Assembly: GCA_002842145.1 (NCBI GenBank)
Contig: PHCF01000001.1
Location: forward strand, 1 to 64,000
Direction of reading: 5' to 3'
DNA length: 64,000 nucleotides
Source of the DNA: Betaproteobacteria bacterium HGW-Betaproteobacteria-6
Lineage (GTDB): Bacteria; Pseudomonadota; Gammaproteobacteria; Burkholderiales; Rhodocyclaceae
A program made the translations under genes and the position numbers. Under the pieces are notes generated by a model that saw only the letters and a program-made list of their open reading frames with translations, did not search any database and was not told where the DNA came from. Of the stretch, positions 8,601 to 16,922 are shown one piece after another (within the stretch, counting starts at the first letter, position 1; every line of letters begins with the position of its first letter).

Positions 8601-11457
8601 GATCACCGACGGTTTCGTCCGGAACGGCTCGGCAAACGCCGGGGTGTCCGATATTTATCGCGACGCACGCGTCGGCAGCGGCGGCGATAGCTGGTCGTTC
8701 CGGCTCGTCGCCGGGGCCGATGCCGATCAGGCTGCGCCGCTGGGAACGGATACTTCGGCGACGACAGGCAGTCTCGTTCTGGCTGACAACAAACTGATCC
8801 GTACCGGGACGGGCAGCATCGATATTGCAGCGGCGAAAGACATCCAGCTGGGTGACCGGGCCGCGATTTATACGGCGGGCGTGAGCGATACGACGGAGCT
8901 TGAGGGTTTTACACCGGCTTTCGTCAATAACAATTACACGGCCAAGGGCGTGTACTCGGCCTTCCTGATTGGCGGCGGCGATGTCTCGCTGAAGGCCGGG
9001 GGGGCGATCGAGGTTGAGAAACCTGACCTTGCGTCGGTTTATCAGGGCAATCCCAACGAGTGGATGATGCGGGTGGGGGGCAACAAGAACCTGCAATGGT
9101 GGTTGCGGGTTGCTTCGTTCCAGTCGGGTATTGCTGCATTCGGCGGTGGTGACATTAGCTTGGCAGCGGGCGGTGACATCAGCAATGCGATTGTCGCCAT
9201 TCCGACCAGCGGTCGTGTGCCGACCGTGGATGGCGAGGCGCAGCCCGACCGGGCGTTGATTACCGGGGGCGGTGACCTGAGCGTGCAGGCGCAAGGCTCG
9301 ATCATCGGCGGGATGCTCTATGCCGAAACCGGCAAGGTGACGCTGACTGCGGATGCGATCAAGCCCTATGTCATCGTTACCAGGAATGGCAATGGCGATC
9401 TGGTCGACAACAATTTCTACACGACTGTCGCCATCGGTAATAGCAGCGTTGATGTCGTTGGCCGGCAGGACGTCGAACTGGGCAATGTATACAACCCCTT
9501 GTGGGCCAACACCAACTGGCTCTACAACGGCACCTATACGACCGGCGCCAAGGCGACGTCAGGATTGGTCACCGTGACCGGCAACTACAGCGTTCGCCTG
9601 GGTACCTTTGGCGAACGTTCGGCGCTCGATGTCGTTTCACTGGCCGGCAATGTTGGTCTGAACGCTCAGGATACGGTTTACGGGGTCATGGATAGCGAGA
9701 CCCACCGACTGATGCCGGCGCAGGTGAAAGTTGCGGCGCTGAATGGCGATATCGGTGGGTCGGTGGTTCAAGTGCCAGGACAGTCGGGGCAGTTGGACCT
9801 GCTGGCGCAGGGCACGATCGGGCTTTCGTCTTCGATTCAGCAACTTGACCTGGCGGAGCGCTACCTGCCGAGTGTACGGAATCCCGTACTTGGCAACGGC
9901 TTGCTGGGCGAGACCGGTTTTGTGCTGTTGAGCGCCTTGCAGTCCGGAGCTGCGCTCGAAAAACACACAGGCCAGAACTGGCACCTCAACGATACCGAGC
10001 CCAGCCGTCTCGTTGCGCTGACGGGAGATGTCGTTGACCGACGTTTGTACAGGGGGGCTGATGAGGCCCATCTGTTCAACGAAGCCGTACTCATCGAGGC
10101 GGGGGGCGACGTCGAGAACATGAGCCTCGATATTCAGCATAACCATGCCGATGACGTGAGTGTCATCAAGGCAGGGGGAGACATCCGGTACGACTACCAG
10201 ACGGTGACCGATCCGAAGAATTTGCCCACCCCGGTAACCGACCCGCTCAAGGGTATACAGGTCGGTGGCGGTGGCTCGTTGCGGGTTCAGGCAAAAGGCA
10301 CGATCGATCTGGCCGATACCCAGGGCATCGTGACGCGCGGCAATCTGGATAATCCCTATCTGCCGGAAGGTGGTGCCCATATCCTGGCCATCGCCGGTGG
10401 CGTGCCGGATTATCAGGGGCTGTACAGGGAACTGGCTTCGGCCCGAAGCGACCTGGTCAACCTGATCGACCCGGACAAATCCTATTCAGCGGCCGAACTA
10501 GGCAGGAATGCCGGCCTGCAGGCCATTCACCAGAAGATCATCGACGGCAAAGCGGTCAGCGATGCCGAAGTACTTGATGTCTTCTACGCCAAGCTCACCG
10601 AATACGGGCGGGCAGCGCAGAATCGTGGCGACTCGTCACAGTACGACAAGGGACGGACACTGGCTGCAGCCTTGTTCCCCGATGCCAATGTCGGCAAGGG
10701 CGACATCCTGCTCTCGATGAGCCAGATCAAGACCGAGCAGGAGGGCAATATCCAGTTGCTGGTGCCGGGCGGCGGCACCGTCGTTGGCGTGGCCGCGCCC
10801 TCCTTGTCGAAAGCGGCTTCGGATCAGGGCATCTTCACCATCAACGGCGGCGATATCCTGGCCTATGTCGCCGACGATTTCCTGGTCAATCAGTCGCGGG
10901 TATTCACGCTCGATGGCGGCAACATCATGATCTGGGCCGATCGGGGGAATATCGATGCCGGTAGCGGCGCGAAGACGGTGAACTCGACGCCGCCGCCGGT
11001 CCTTGTCGTACGCAACGGTCAGATCGTTCTTGATACGGCCAACTCGGTTTCCGGGTCCGGCATTGGCGTACTCGCCTCGCGCGACGATACGCCGGCCAGC
11101 GACATGGACCTGTTCGCACCGGAAGGGGCGATCGACGCTGGCGACGCCGGCTTGCGCAGTACCGGCAACATCACACTCGGGGCGCGCGTCATTCTTAATG
11201 CCAGCAACATTCAAGCGGCCGGCGCGGTGACCGGGGCGCCGGCCGCGGCTGCTACTGCGGCTCCGGTTGCCGCCGTGACCTCGCCGACCAATTCGGAAAA
11301 CCAGGCGCTCGAAGACGCTGCACCCGCTGCCGGCAGGCGCGACGGGTCGGGCGGCATGCTGACCGTCGAGGTGCTCGATGGCGGACCCGAGACCGTGCCG
11401 GATTGTTCGTCCGGGAAAGTCGAGGACGGCAAATGCAAACCCCGGACGACGGGGTAG
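5599..11457 (+). CDS. Filamentous haemagglutinin-family protein, segment 3 (C-terminal 1952 residues)
   Basis: This long frame carries the C-terminal part of the surface protein. Most of it is beta-helix-like repeats (GGSIALYANRV, GGDVSLKAGG, GGDISLAAGGDI). The stretch around residues 1140-1300, with the LQWWLRVASFQSGIAAFGGGD and TSGRVPTVDGEA.P blocks, resembles the DUF3739 region found near the C-terminus of this haemagglutinin class. The tail is Ala/Pro-rich and ends with a cysteine pair (CSSGKVEDGKC) that may form a small disulphide loop. The ATG at 5599 lies inside the 49-bp duplication and is not a natural start. The ExbB/ExbD/TonB-like genes follow about 150 bp downstream on the same strand, suggesting joint function. 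Confidence 0.85.
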   Translation: MVDPSKLKDVNIASLLLGGVRTETATGTQIDTISSSVVINNDGNSVGGTALSAGEVLATASETLTVAGKSKIDSAGDATGRDIALTGDGAFLRVAEGSQVKVSRSGVNRLLGDLTVESTAAVAGQSLVFDATRGNELAGMVSPGKRLADGSRDGGGAVSIGAGRINVVADNSAPTEGVTLKKTDLERFAGVDQMRLVSYSTLDLYGDATLGSATLNELVVSAAGIAGHGGDDSLANISARQVVFENANPEGAQFVAGAAFGSGKFKVDAGQITFGDNATEAMRKAGTSGFKMAGFDAVELKATGDVRFAGRGVTRVESGRVDANSQPVETKLDITAGRVTSTSGADHVLTATGDLSIQRHDNATTPTTAAGLGSKLELAGKNVTVSGHIDLAAGDLTLAGTQGVTLNSGALVSAAGAAVKFADTTAYASGGRITLKSTEGDVRINEGAIATVSADAGGGNAGTIRLLAENGTVDAAAKTLRGNASGGKTQGSLVVDAATVALDRLANAVVDPSGNRHLGESWDVRRRVGDLVLTEQIKAHQFQLSADAGNIGIFGTVDASGNKGGSIALYANRVSDVAGQNAVGGQVELHAGSVLKANATEVVSGGDGTAGEGGSVIIGVSATKAEDELATGINFSGAKDGQAAASIDVSTAAGSKASGGRVTFRAPRQDELGKLVDGNGAEIVDNNAMAALVTTRQGSASSDYLLVGVTNTNSLANGTVISFNAYAASKAEPTVTVGSNSKVPLVNADGTVLSANAIKAGQGVVAIFDNGVFKISTLGETDTGSANRYKVTPAIGPLTADDFQNPGYTVTFRPKSANTAASTLEITSADKKKTSIDLKSADGSVLKAGDLRTDRLVTAVYTIIDGNGEFRLVDDLPLASAPVVGSRMAKVNLDGNVQGAAGVALEAVRVTRKTGDFVLGTAEQDALLKTASEVSALKGTAFVETADPGRCLGTVFRVGEEIRSTGNLLVGNDWSFTGTSAAGTVGALTLRAEGDLLVSGTITDGFVRNGSANAGVSDIYRDARVGSGGDSWSFRLVAGADADQAAPLGTDTSATTGSLVLADNKLIRTGTGSIDIAAAKDIQLGDRAAIYTAGVSDTTELEGFTPAFVNNNYTAKGVYSAFLIGGGDVSLKAGGAIEVEKPDLASVYQGNPNEWMMRVGGNKNLQWWLRVASFQSGIAAFGGGDISLAAGGDISNAIVAIPTSGRVPTVDGEAQPDRALITGGGDLSVQAQGSIIGGMLYAETGKVTLTADAIKPYVIVTRNGNGDLVDNNFYTTVAIGNSSVDVVGRQDVELGNVYNPLWANTNWLYNGTYTTGAKATSGLVTVTGNYSVRLGTFGERSALDVVSLAGNVGLNAQDTVYGVMDSETHRLMPAQVKVAALNGDIGGSVVQVPGQSGQLDLLAQGTIGLSSSIQQLDLAERYLPSVRNPVLGNGLLGETGFVLLSALQSGAALEKHTGQNWHLNDTEPSRLVALTGDVVDRRLYRGADEAHLFNEAVLIEAGGDVENMSLDIQHNHADDVSVIKAGGDIRYDYQTVTDPKNLPTPVTDPLKGIQVGGGGSLRVQAKGTIDLADTQGIVTRGNLDNPYLPEGGAHILAIAGGVPDYQGLYRELASARSDLVNLIDPDKSYSAAELGRNAGLQAIHQKIIDGKAVSDAEVLDVFYAKLTEYGRAAQNRGDSSQYDKGRTLAAALFPDANVGKGDILLSMSQIKTEQEGNIQLLVPGGGTVVGVAAPSLSKAASDQGIFTINGGDILAYVADDFLVNQSRVFTLDGGNIMIWADRGNIDAGSGAKTVNSTPPPVLVVRNGQIVLDTANSVSGSGIGVLASRDDTPASDMDLFAPEGAIDAGDAGLRSTGNITLGARVILNASNIQAAGAVTGAPAAAATAAPVAAVTSPTNSENQALEDAAPAAGRRDGSGGMLTVEVLDGGPETVPDCSSGKVEDGKCKPRTTG

Positions 11458-11512
11458 CACGGCTGTAAAGAACGGTTTTCATAATAGTCAGATCAACCCA
11501 ACAACATTGAAG

Positions 11513-11578
11513 ATGATGAGAAACTTTGCACACTGGATGATGGCGGCGGCGAGCTTTGTTGCCCTGAACGACGGTTGA
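11513..11578 (+). pseudogene. Orphaned signal-peptide fragment of the DUF2341/ExbB gene
   Basis: A 21-codon frame encodes MMRNFAHWMMAAASFVALN followed at once by a stop. It looks like the signal peptide of the next gene, which lies in another frame and has no signal peptide of its own. DUF2341 proteins normally have a conserved segment just after the signal peptide (a tryptophan-rich start followed by R-K-x-I), and this is absent here. A deletion plus frameshift between about 11565 and 11590 would explain it. Confidence 0.55.
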
Positions 11579-11609
11579 TGGCGTCGAGCTCAAACAGGGT
11601 GTTACCCAG

Positions 11610-13184
11610 TTGCCACTGGCCTTGCGCCTGCATACCGGCAATTTTCCCTTTGCCGAAGCCAAGCCGGACGGTAGCGATCTGCGCGTGACGGCCGGCGACG
11701 GCAAGACGCCGCTGCGTTTTCATATCGAAAAATATGACTCGACCAACGAACTGGCGGTGATCTGGGTGCAACAGCCCAAACTGGCGCCGTTGGCCAAAAC
11801 GGATGCGGTCAACCTGCTGTGGGGTAATGAAAAGGCGGCAGCGGCCAGCGATGCCAAGGGCAGCTACGATGCGGCACAGAGGCTCGTGCTGCATTTCTCC
11901 GACAACGGTCCGGTGCAGGATTCCACGGTCAACCGGAATAATCCGCAAAATTCGACAATCAAGCCCGTCGCCGGCCCGCTCGGCGATGCGGCCAGTATGG
12001 ATGGCAGCACGACGCTGACGGTTCCAGCCTCTCCCTCTTTGAAGCTGACTACTGCCAATGGCCTGACTTTCACGGCGTGGATCAAGCCGGTAGCCAATGC
12101 CTCGGGGACGCTGTTCCAGCAAAGCGAGGGTGGCAAAGGCCTGGCTCTGGCGGTCAATGGCAGCAAACTGGTGGCGGTGGTCAACGGCAAGGAATTTCCG
12201 TCGGCGGCGACGGTGCTGGCCGATACCTGGCAGCACGTGGCAATGACCCTGATTGGCGGCCGACTGACTTTCTACATGGAAGGCACCGAGGCCGGCACAG
12301 CCGACATCGCGCTCGACGACATGGCCGGCGACATCCAGATCGGTGCCGGTTTCCAGGGTGAGCTGGACGAAGTGACGCTGGCTGCGACCTCGCGTTCGGG
12401 CGATTACATCAAGGCGCTGCACGGCAGCCAGCAGCCGGACAGCCTGATGTACGGCGCCGAGGAAGAAGAAGCGGGTGAGGAAGCCTCCTACGTTGGCATC
12501 CTGCTCGGCGCGCTGACGGTGGACGGCTGGGTCGTCATCGGCATCCTGGCCGTCATGGGCGCCATCAGTTTTGCCGTGATGGTTGGGAAAACCCTGTTTC
12601 TCGGCAAGGCGGAAAAGGCCAACGACGCCTTCCTCAACCGCTTCCGCGACAATCCGCGCAAGCTGCTGCGCCCGGATTCGATGGATACCAAGGCGATGAG
12701 CGAAGACGAGGCGATGCGTCATTCGACCATCTTCCGTCTGTACAAGATCGGTATCCAGGAAATGCACCACCGCTTCGATACGCAGACCAGAAACGGCGCC
12801 GAAAACACCCTTTCCGATGCTGCCCTCAATTCGATCCGGGCCGCCATGGACGCCGCCATGGTGCGCGAGAACCAGCGTCTGAACAGCCAGATCGTGCTGC
12901 TCACCATCGCCATTTCCGGTGGCCCCTTCCTCGGCCTGCTCGGTACCGTGGTCGGCGTCATGATCACTTTCGCGGCGATTGCCGCGGCCGGTGACGTCAA
13001 TGTGAACTCGATCGCACCGGGTATCGCCGCGGCCCTGGTCGCCACCGTGGCCGGTCTGGCCGTGGCGATTCCCGCCCTGTTCGGCTACAACTGGCTGGCC
13101 ATCAAGATCAAGAACGTTTCGGCCGACACCCAGGTGTTCGCCGACGAGTTCCTGACCAAGTCGGCCGAGTTGTACGCCGTCTAA
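11610..13184 (+). CDS. DUF2341/LamG-type sensor domain fused to a MotA/TolQ/ExbB proton channel (5' end damaged)
   Basis: The protein has three parts. Residues 1-75 match DUF2341 (LRLHTGNFPFAEAKPDGSDL, then FHIEKYDS.NELAVIWVQ). Residues about 130-270 form a concanavalin/LamG-like lectin fold. A transmembrane segment lies near residue 300, and residues 360-515 are the ExbB/TolQ/MotA channel with two helices (GPFLGLLGTVVGVMITF and GIAAALVATVAGLAVAIPALF). It should sit in the inner membrane with a large periplasmic sensor and supply proton-motive force with the two ExbD proteins downstream. TTG at 11610 is only the first usable start; homology extends upstream in frame to about 11568, and the signal peptide is in a different frame. 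An uptake-like repeat lies at 11925-11960, between the DUF2341 and LamG parts. Confidence 0.85.
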   Translation: MPLALRLHTGNFPFAEAKPDGSDLRVTAGDGKTPLRFHIEKYDSTNELAVIWVQQPKLAPLAKTDAVNLLWGNEKAAAASDAKGSYDAAQRLVLHFSDNGPVQDSTVNRNNPQNSTIKPVAGPLGDAASMDGSTTLTVPASPSLKLTTANGLTFTAWIKPVANASGTLFQQSEGGKGLALAVNGSKLVAVVNGKEFPSAATVLADTWQHVAMTLIGGRLTFYMEGTEAGTADIALDDMAGDIQIGAGFQGELDEVTLAATSRSGDYIKALHGSQQPDSLMYGAEEEEAGEEASYVGILLGALTVDGWVVIGILAVMGAISFAVMVGKTLFLGKAEKANDAFLNRFRDNPRKLLRPDSMDTKAMSEDEAMRHSTIFRLYKIGIQEMHHRFDTQTRNGAENTLSDAALNSIRAAMDAAMVRENQRLNSQIVLLTIAISGGPFLGLLGTVVGVMITFAAIAAAGDVNVNSIAPGIAAALVATVAGLAVAIPALFGYNWLAIKIKNVSADTQVFADEFLTKSAELYAV

Positions 13185-13199
13185 GCGGGAACGAGCGCG

Positions 13200-13604
13200 A
13201 TGCACGTTCAGGAAGACAACCAGCCCTACGACGAGATCAACGTCACGCCGATGCTCGACCTCGCCTATGTTTTGCTGGTCATCTTCATCATCATGACGAC
13301 GGCCTCGGTGCAGGGCGTCAAGGTCGAGTTGCCGAAAACGGTAGCCAGCGCCAGCCTGGCCAAGCCAGGTACCAAGGCGGTGACGGTGGCGCGCAACGGC
13401 GACGTCTTTCTCGATGCCTACCCGGTCACCATGGAGCAGCTCGACCTGCGCCTGGCCCAGCATCTGTCGGCCAATCCGGCCCTGTCCATCGTTATCAAGG
13501 GCGACGGACAGGCGCAATACGCGAAGGTCATGGAGGTCATGGAGTTGCTCAAGCGCAACGGCATCACCGACCTCGGCCTGGCGACGACACGGGCGCAGAG
13601 GTAA
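13200..13604 (+). CDS. exbD: ExbD/TolR family protein 1
   Basis: A 134-residue ExbD/TolR protein with one N-terminal transmembrane helix preceded by INVTPMLD; Asp20 is the conserved channel aspartate of the family. The C-terminal periplasmic part has the usual VTVARNGDVFL and VVIKGDG-like blocks. It partners the ExbB-fusion protein in a proton-driven motor. It lies 15 bp after the ExbB gene and 3 bp before a paralogue whose first eight bases are identical, indicating tandem duplication. Confidence 0.92.
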   Translation: MHVQEDNQPYDEINVTPMLDLAYVLLVIFIIMTTASVQGVKVELPKTVASASLAKPGTKAVTVARNGDVFLDAYPVTMEQLDLRLAQHLSANPALSIVIKGDGQAQYAKVMEVMELLKRNGITDLGLATTRAQR

Positions 13605-13607
13605 ACC

Positions 13608-14012
13608 ATGCACGTTCAGGCCGAAACCAAGCCCTACGACAGCATCAACGTCACACCGATGCTTGACCTTGCCTATGTGCTGCTCGTCATCTTCATTTTG
13701 ATGACCACCGCCTCGGTGTCGGGCATGTCGATCAATCTGCCCAAACCGTCGAACAAGCCGAGTACCGAGAAGCACGAGATCAAGATCGTCCAGATCAAGC
13801 CGGACGGTTCGCTGCACCTCAACGGCGTCGGCGTCACCGTTCGCGAACTGGAGGTCCAGCTCAAGGCGACGATGGCCCGCGACCCGAAGGCCTCGGTCGT
13901 CCTCAAGGGCGACCCGGCGGTCAATTACGCGCGGGTGGTCGAAGTGCTCGATCTCACCGGTGCCATGGGCATCGGCTCGGTAGGACTCGTCACCGCAAGA
14001 ATTGGTAACTGA
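13608..14012 (+). CDS. exbD: ExbD/TolR family protein 2
   Basis: A second 134-residue ExbD/TolR protein, paralogous to the one just upstream. They share MHVQ at the N-terminus, the INVTPMLDLAYVLLVIFI helix with Asp20, and a periplasmic domain with the KGDPAVNYARVVEVLDL motif. Two ExbD paralogues beside one ExbB suggest a mixed ExbD pair in the complex. Its stop codon overlaps the start of the TonB-like gene (ATGA). Confidence 0.92.
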   Translation: MHVQAETKPYDSINVTPMLDLAYVLLVIFILMTTASVSGMSINLPKPSNKPSTEKHEIKIVQIKPDGSLHLNGVGVTVRELEVQLKATMARDPKASVVLKGDPAVNYARVVEVLDLTGAMGIGSVGLVTARIGN

Positions 14013-14677
14013 TGACCATGCAAACCCGGAATCCGCCGCCGCGTCGCTGGCTGACGACCGCTGTCCTCGCCCTGCTCGGCGTGGTGCTGCTCGGCCTCAT
14101 GGTGTGGGGCGTCATGAGCCTGATGAACGGCAAGTCCGGCAAGCCGCGCAAGCCGCCGGTCATCACCCTGCTGCCCGATAGGCCGCCACCGCCTCCGCCA
14201 CCGCCCAAGGAAGAAAAGAAGCCCGAGCCGCCCAAGGAGAATCCCAAGGACGTCAAGATGGAGCCGCCCAAGGAGGCGCCGCAACCGGCCCAGAACGAGC
14301 CGCTCAAGATGGAAGGTGCGGCCGGCGATGGCGACAGCGCCTTCGGGGCCGGCACCGTTGGCCGCGAATACACCGGCGGGGCGATTGGTGGCGCCGGCAT
14401 GCAGGGCATGTACGCCGGCCGTTTGCAGCGCCATCTGCAGGAGCAGTTGAGCCGCAACCGCAAGCTGAAGGAATCCGACTATCGCGTCACCGTACGCGTC
14501 TGGTTGCGGCGCGACGGCTCCGTCGAGAAGGCCGATCTGGCGCAGAGCACCGGTAATGCCGGGCTGGACGAACTACTCCGAGCAGCATTGCTGCAAGTCG
14601 CCGCCATGCGCGAAGCGCCACCAGAGAACATGGCGCAGCCGATCCGCATACGCATCACTGCCCGCGGCGCGCCTTAG
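14012..14677 (+). CDS. TonB-like energy transducer
   Basis: A 221-residue protein with an N-terminal transmembrane helix (about residues 12-35). A proline/lysine-rich periplasm-spanning stretch follows (seven prolines in a row, then repeated KPEPPKE units), and the C-terminal domain has the TonB/TolA-type fold pattern (RLQRHLQEQL, VRVWLRRDGSVEKADL). In this context it should carry energy from the ExbB/ExbD motor to an outer-membrane partner, probably the porin or the haemagglutinin exporter. Start is at the ATGA overlap; ATG at 14018 is an alternative. Confidence 0.85.
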   Translation: MTMQTRNPPPRRWLTTAVLALLGVVLLGLMVWGVMSLMNGKSGKPRKPPVITLLPDRPPPPPPPPKEEKKPEPPKENPKDVKMEPPKEAPQPAQNEPLKMEGAAGDGDSAFGAGTVGREYTGGAIGGAGMQGMYAGRLQRHLQEQLSRNRKLKESDYRVTVRVWLRRDGSVEKADLAQSTGNAGLDELLRAALLQVAAMREAPPENMAQPIRIRITARGAP

Positions 14678-14713
14678 TCACGAATTGAATTGAAGAAACC
14701 ACGAGATAAATCC

Positions 14714-16345
14714 ATGAAATTCACTCAAAAACCCTTGCGCAAAGCCTTGGTCGGCGTCTTTGCCGGCCTGCTGATGGCCGGCCAACCCGCCTTGGCTGAC
14801 GACCGCGAGTCGCTTGAAACCTTGCGCGAAACGACGCTCAATTTGATTGACGCGCTGGTCGAGCAGGGGATTTTCAGCCGCGAAAAGGCCGATGCGATGG
14901 TCAAGGCCGCCCAGGCCAAGGCAGCGAAAACAGCGGCCCGCGAAAAGCCGAAGGGGTCGGCCCCGGTGCGCGTCCAATATGTGCCGGAAATCGTCAAGAA
15001 CGAGATCCGCGAACAATTGCGCCAGGATGTGCTGGCCCAGGCCAAGGCCGAGCGCTGGGCCGAGCCGAATGCCGTGCCATCGTGGCTGGATCGGATCAAA
15101 TGGGAAGGCGATGTTCGGGTGCGTTATCAGATGGAAGCGTTTGCAAAGCGTAACGCGACGCCCGACGACTATTTTCTGGCGCTGACATCGTCCCCCGAAA
15201 CGACCCGGGCTGCCAGCTTCATCCCGGTTTCGGCGAACACCCAAACCGATCGTGAGCGTTTCCGCGTGCGGGCCAGGCTGGCCATGCTGGCCAAGGTTTC
15301 GGGTGACTGGAGCGCCGGGGTCCGCCTGGCAACCGGTACGACGAGCGATCGGGTGTCTACAAACCAGACGCTGGGGCAGGATTTCAATAAATATCAGTTC
15401 CTGGTGGATCGCGCCTACCTGAAATACGACCCCGTCGAGTGGTTGTCGGTGACCGGCGGACGTGTTCCGAATCCCTGGATGTCGACCGACCTGGTCTGGG
15501 ACGAAGACCTGAATTTCGAAGGATTTGCCGCGACATTCAAGCCCAGTTTCGCCGATGGCGATTTTCGACCCTTCCTGACTGTCGGCGCGTTCCCGTTGCG
15601 TGAAGACGGCCCGCCGTCGAAGAGCAGTCGATGGTTGCGGGGCGCCCAGCTCGGCGCCAAGTGGCAGCTGATGGCGAACAGTCGCTTGAGTTTCGGGGTG
15701 GCGCTATACGATTACGACAATCTCGAGGGGCGGCCCGAAACGCTGGCGAATTACCAGAGCTACCAGTTGGGTGGTTCGGCAACCTACGGCCAGTACGAGT
15801 ATGGTTCCGGCCTGCGTCAGAAGGGCAACACGCTGTTCGATACGGCTTACCAGTCCGACACCAACAGCATCTGGGGTCTCGCCTCGAAGTTCCGTCCGCT
15901 CAATCTGACCGCCTCGCTCGATCTGGCGCATTTCGATCCGTTCCACGTTGTGCTGACGGCTGACTATGTCAAGAACACGGCCTTCGATCGTGGTGAAATT
16001 CTGAGCCGGACGGGCGTCGCCCTGACCGACGGCAAGGACTACGGTTATCTCTTCAGGCTCACCGTGGGCATGCCCAAGCTGAAGAATCAGCATGACTGGC
16101 AGACCACCTTCACTTATCGCTACATCGGCTCGGATGCGACGGTCGACGCCTTTACCGACTCGGATTTCGGCCTGGGCGGTACCAACCTCAAAGGCTACCA
16201 ACTCGGCATGAGCTACGCGATGGACCAGAATGCCTGGCTCTCGTTGCGCTGGCTGTCGGCCGAATCCATCGAGTCTTTCTCGCTTGATCCGGCTCATCGT
16301 TTCGGTGTCGATCTTCTTCAGGCTGACGTCAATGTGCGCTTCTAG
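14714..16345 (+). CDS. Putative outer-membrane porin (Porin_5 type)
   Basis: Starts with a clear signal peptide (MKFTQKPLRKALVGVFAG...ALA). A short helical segment follows (LNLIDALVEQGIFSREKADAM), then a region shared with putative porins of the Porin_5 type (VRVQYVPEIVKNEIREQLR.DV), then alternating beta strands. It ends in phenylalanine (VNVRF), the usual beta-barrel assembly signal. It probably forms an outer-membrane channel. Its place after the TonB-like gene suggests it could be the energised partner, though no plug domain is visible. The ATG at 14714 was chosen because it gives a complete signal peptide. Confidence 0.85.
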   Translation: MKFTQKPLRKALVGVFAGLLMAGQPALADDRESLETLRETTLNLIDALVEQGIFSREKADAMVKAAQAKAAKTAAREKPKGSAPVRVQYVPEIVKNEIREQLRQDVLAQAKAERWAEPNAVPSWLDRIKWEGDVRVRYQMEAFAKRNATPDDYFLALTSSPETTRAASFIPVSANTQTDRERFRVRARLAMLAKVSGDWSAGVRLATGTTSDRVSTNQTLGQDFNKYQFLVDRAYLKYDPVEWLSVTGGRVPNPWMSTDLVWDEDLNFEGFAATFKPSFADGDFRPFLTVGAFPLREDGPPSKSSRWLRGAQLGAKWQLMANSRLSFGVALYDYDNLEGRPETLANYQSYQLGGSATYGQYEYGSGLRQKGNTLFDTAYQSDTNSIWGLASKFRPLNLTASLDLAHFDPFHVVLTADYVKNTAFDRGEILSRTGVALTDGKDYGYLFRLTVGMPKLKNQHDWQTTFTYRYIGSDATVDAFTDSDFGLGGTNLKGYQLGMSYAMDQNAWLSLRWLSAESIESFSLDPAHRFGVDLLQADVNVRF

Positions 16346-16922
16346 GACAACGCTGGCGACCCTGTTGCTGGCCGCGGCAGTTGTCGCCACGCCGGCTATT
16401 GCGGCAGAGAAGAAAGGCGATTCGGGCAAGGCTGAAGTGCGTCGTTTGCAGCAGATTCAGCGCCAGCTCGAGCGGGAAAAAATCCGTCTGGCCGAGGAGA
16501 AAGCGAGCGCTGAAACCGAGCTCGGCGAGGTACGGAAAAAGGTCGACGGCGAATCCCGCCGCGCCGCCGCGCTGAGTCGCGATGTCAAAACCCTGCGCGC
16601 CGAGCGCGAGGCCATTGCGGCCAGGCTGGCCGAAACCGAGGCCGAACTGGCCAGGACGCGGGAGGCGCAGCGGGCGGCCGAGGCAGAAGGCAAGCGCCTG
16701 CAGGCGGCGCTGGCCACCGGCCAGCAACAGCTGGTGGCATGCACCGAGCGCAGCCAGGAACTCCGCAAGGTGAGCGGCGAGATATTGGATCTCTACGAGA
16801 AAAAATCCTGCCTGGACAGCAGCTTGCAGCACGAGCCTTTCACCGGACTGAAGCGCGTCGAGATCGAGAACGCCGTCGAGGACATGCGCGATAAGCTCGA
16901 TAGCCCGCGCGCCGGCTCATGA
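16332..16922 (+). CDS. Periplasmic coiled-coil protein of unknown function
   Basis: About 196 residues. A signal peptide (LATLLLAAAVVATPAIAA) is followed by a long, highly charged coiled coil (about residues 30-140, rich in E, R, A and L heptads) and a short C-terminal domain with two cysteines (VACTERSQ and KSCLDSS). It overlaps the porin gene by 14 bp and the protease gene by 4 bp, so it is almost certainly co-transcribed. A scaffold or spacer role in the envelope complex is inference. Confidence 0.75.
   Translation: MCASRTTLATLLLAAAVVATPAIAAEKKGDSGKAEVRRLQQIQRQLEREKIRLAEEKASAETELGEVRKKVDGESRRAAALSRDVKTLRAEREAIAARLAETEAELARTREAQRAAEAEGKRLQAALATGQQQLVACTERSQELRKVSGEILDLYEKKSCLDSSLQHEPFTGLKRVEIENAVEDMRDKLDSPRAGS

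Noticed and set aside
5929..9294. Very long minus-strand open frame (1121 codons) opposite the haemagglutinin gene
   Set aside because: It is a shadow of the repetitive GC-rich plus-strand gene; the translation has no recognisable domain and the plus-strand frame carries family motifs.
10030..10045. GTTGACCGA, one base off the repeat core
   Set aside because: No AT-rich tracts beside it; the expected number of one-mismatch cores is high in 64 kb.
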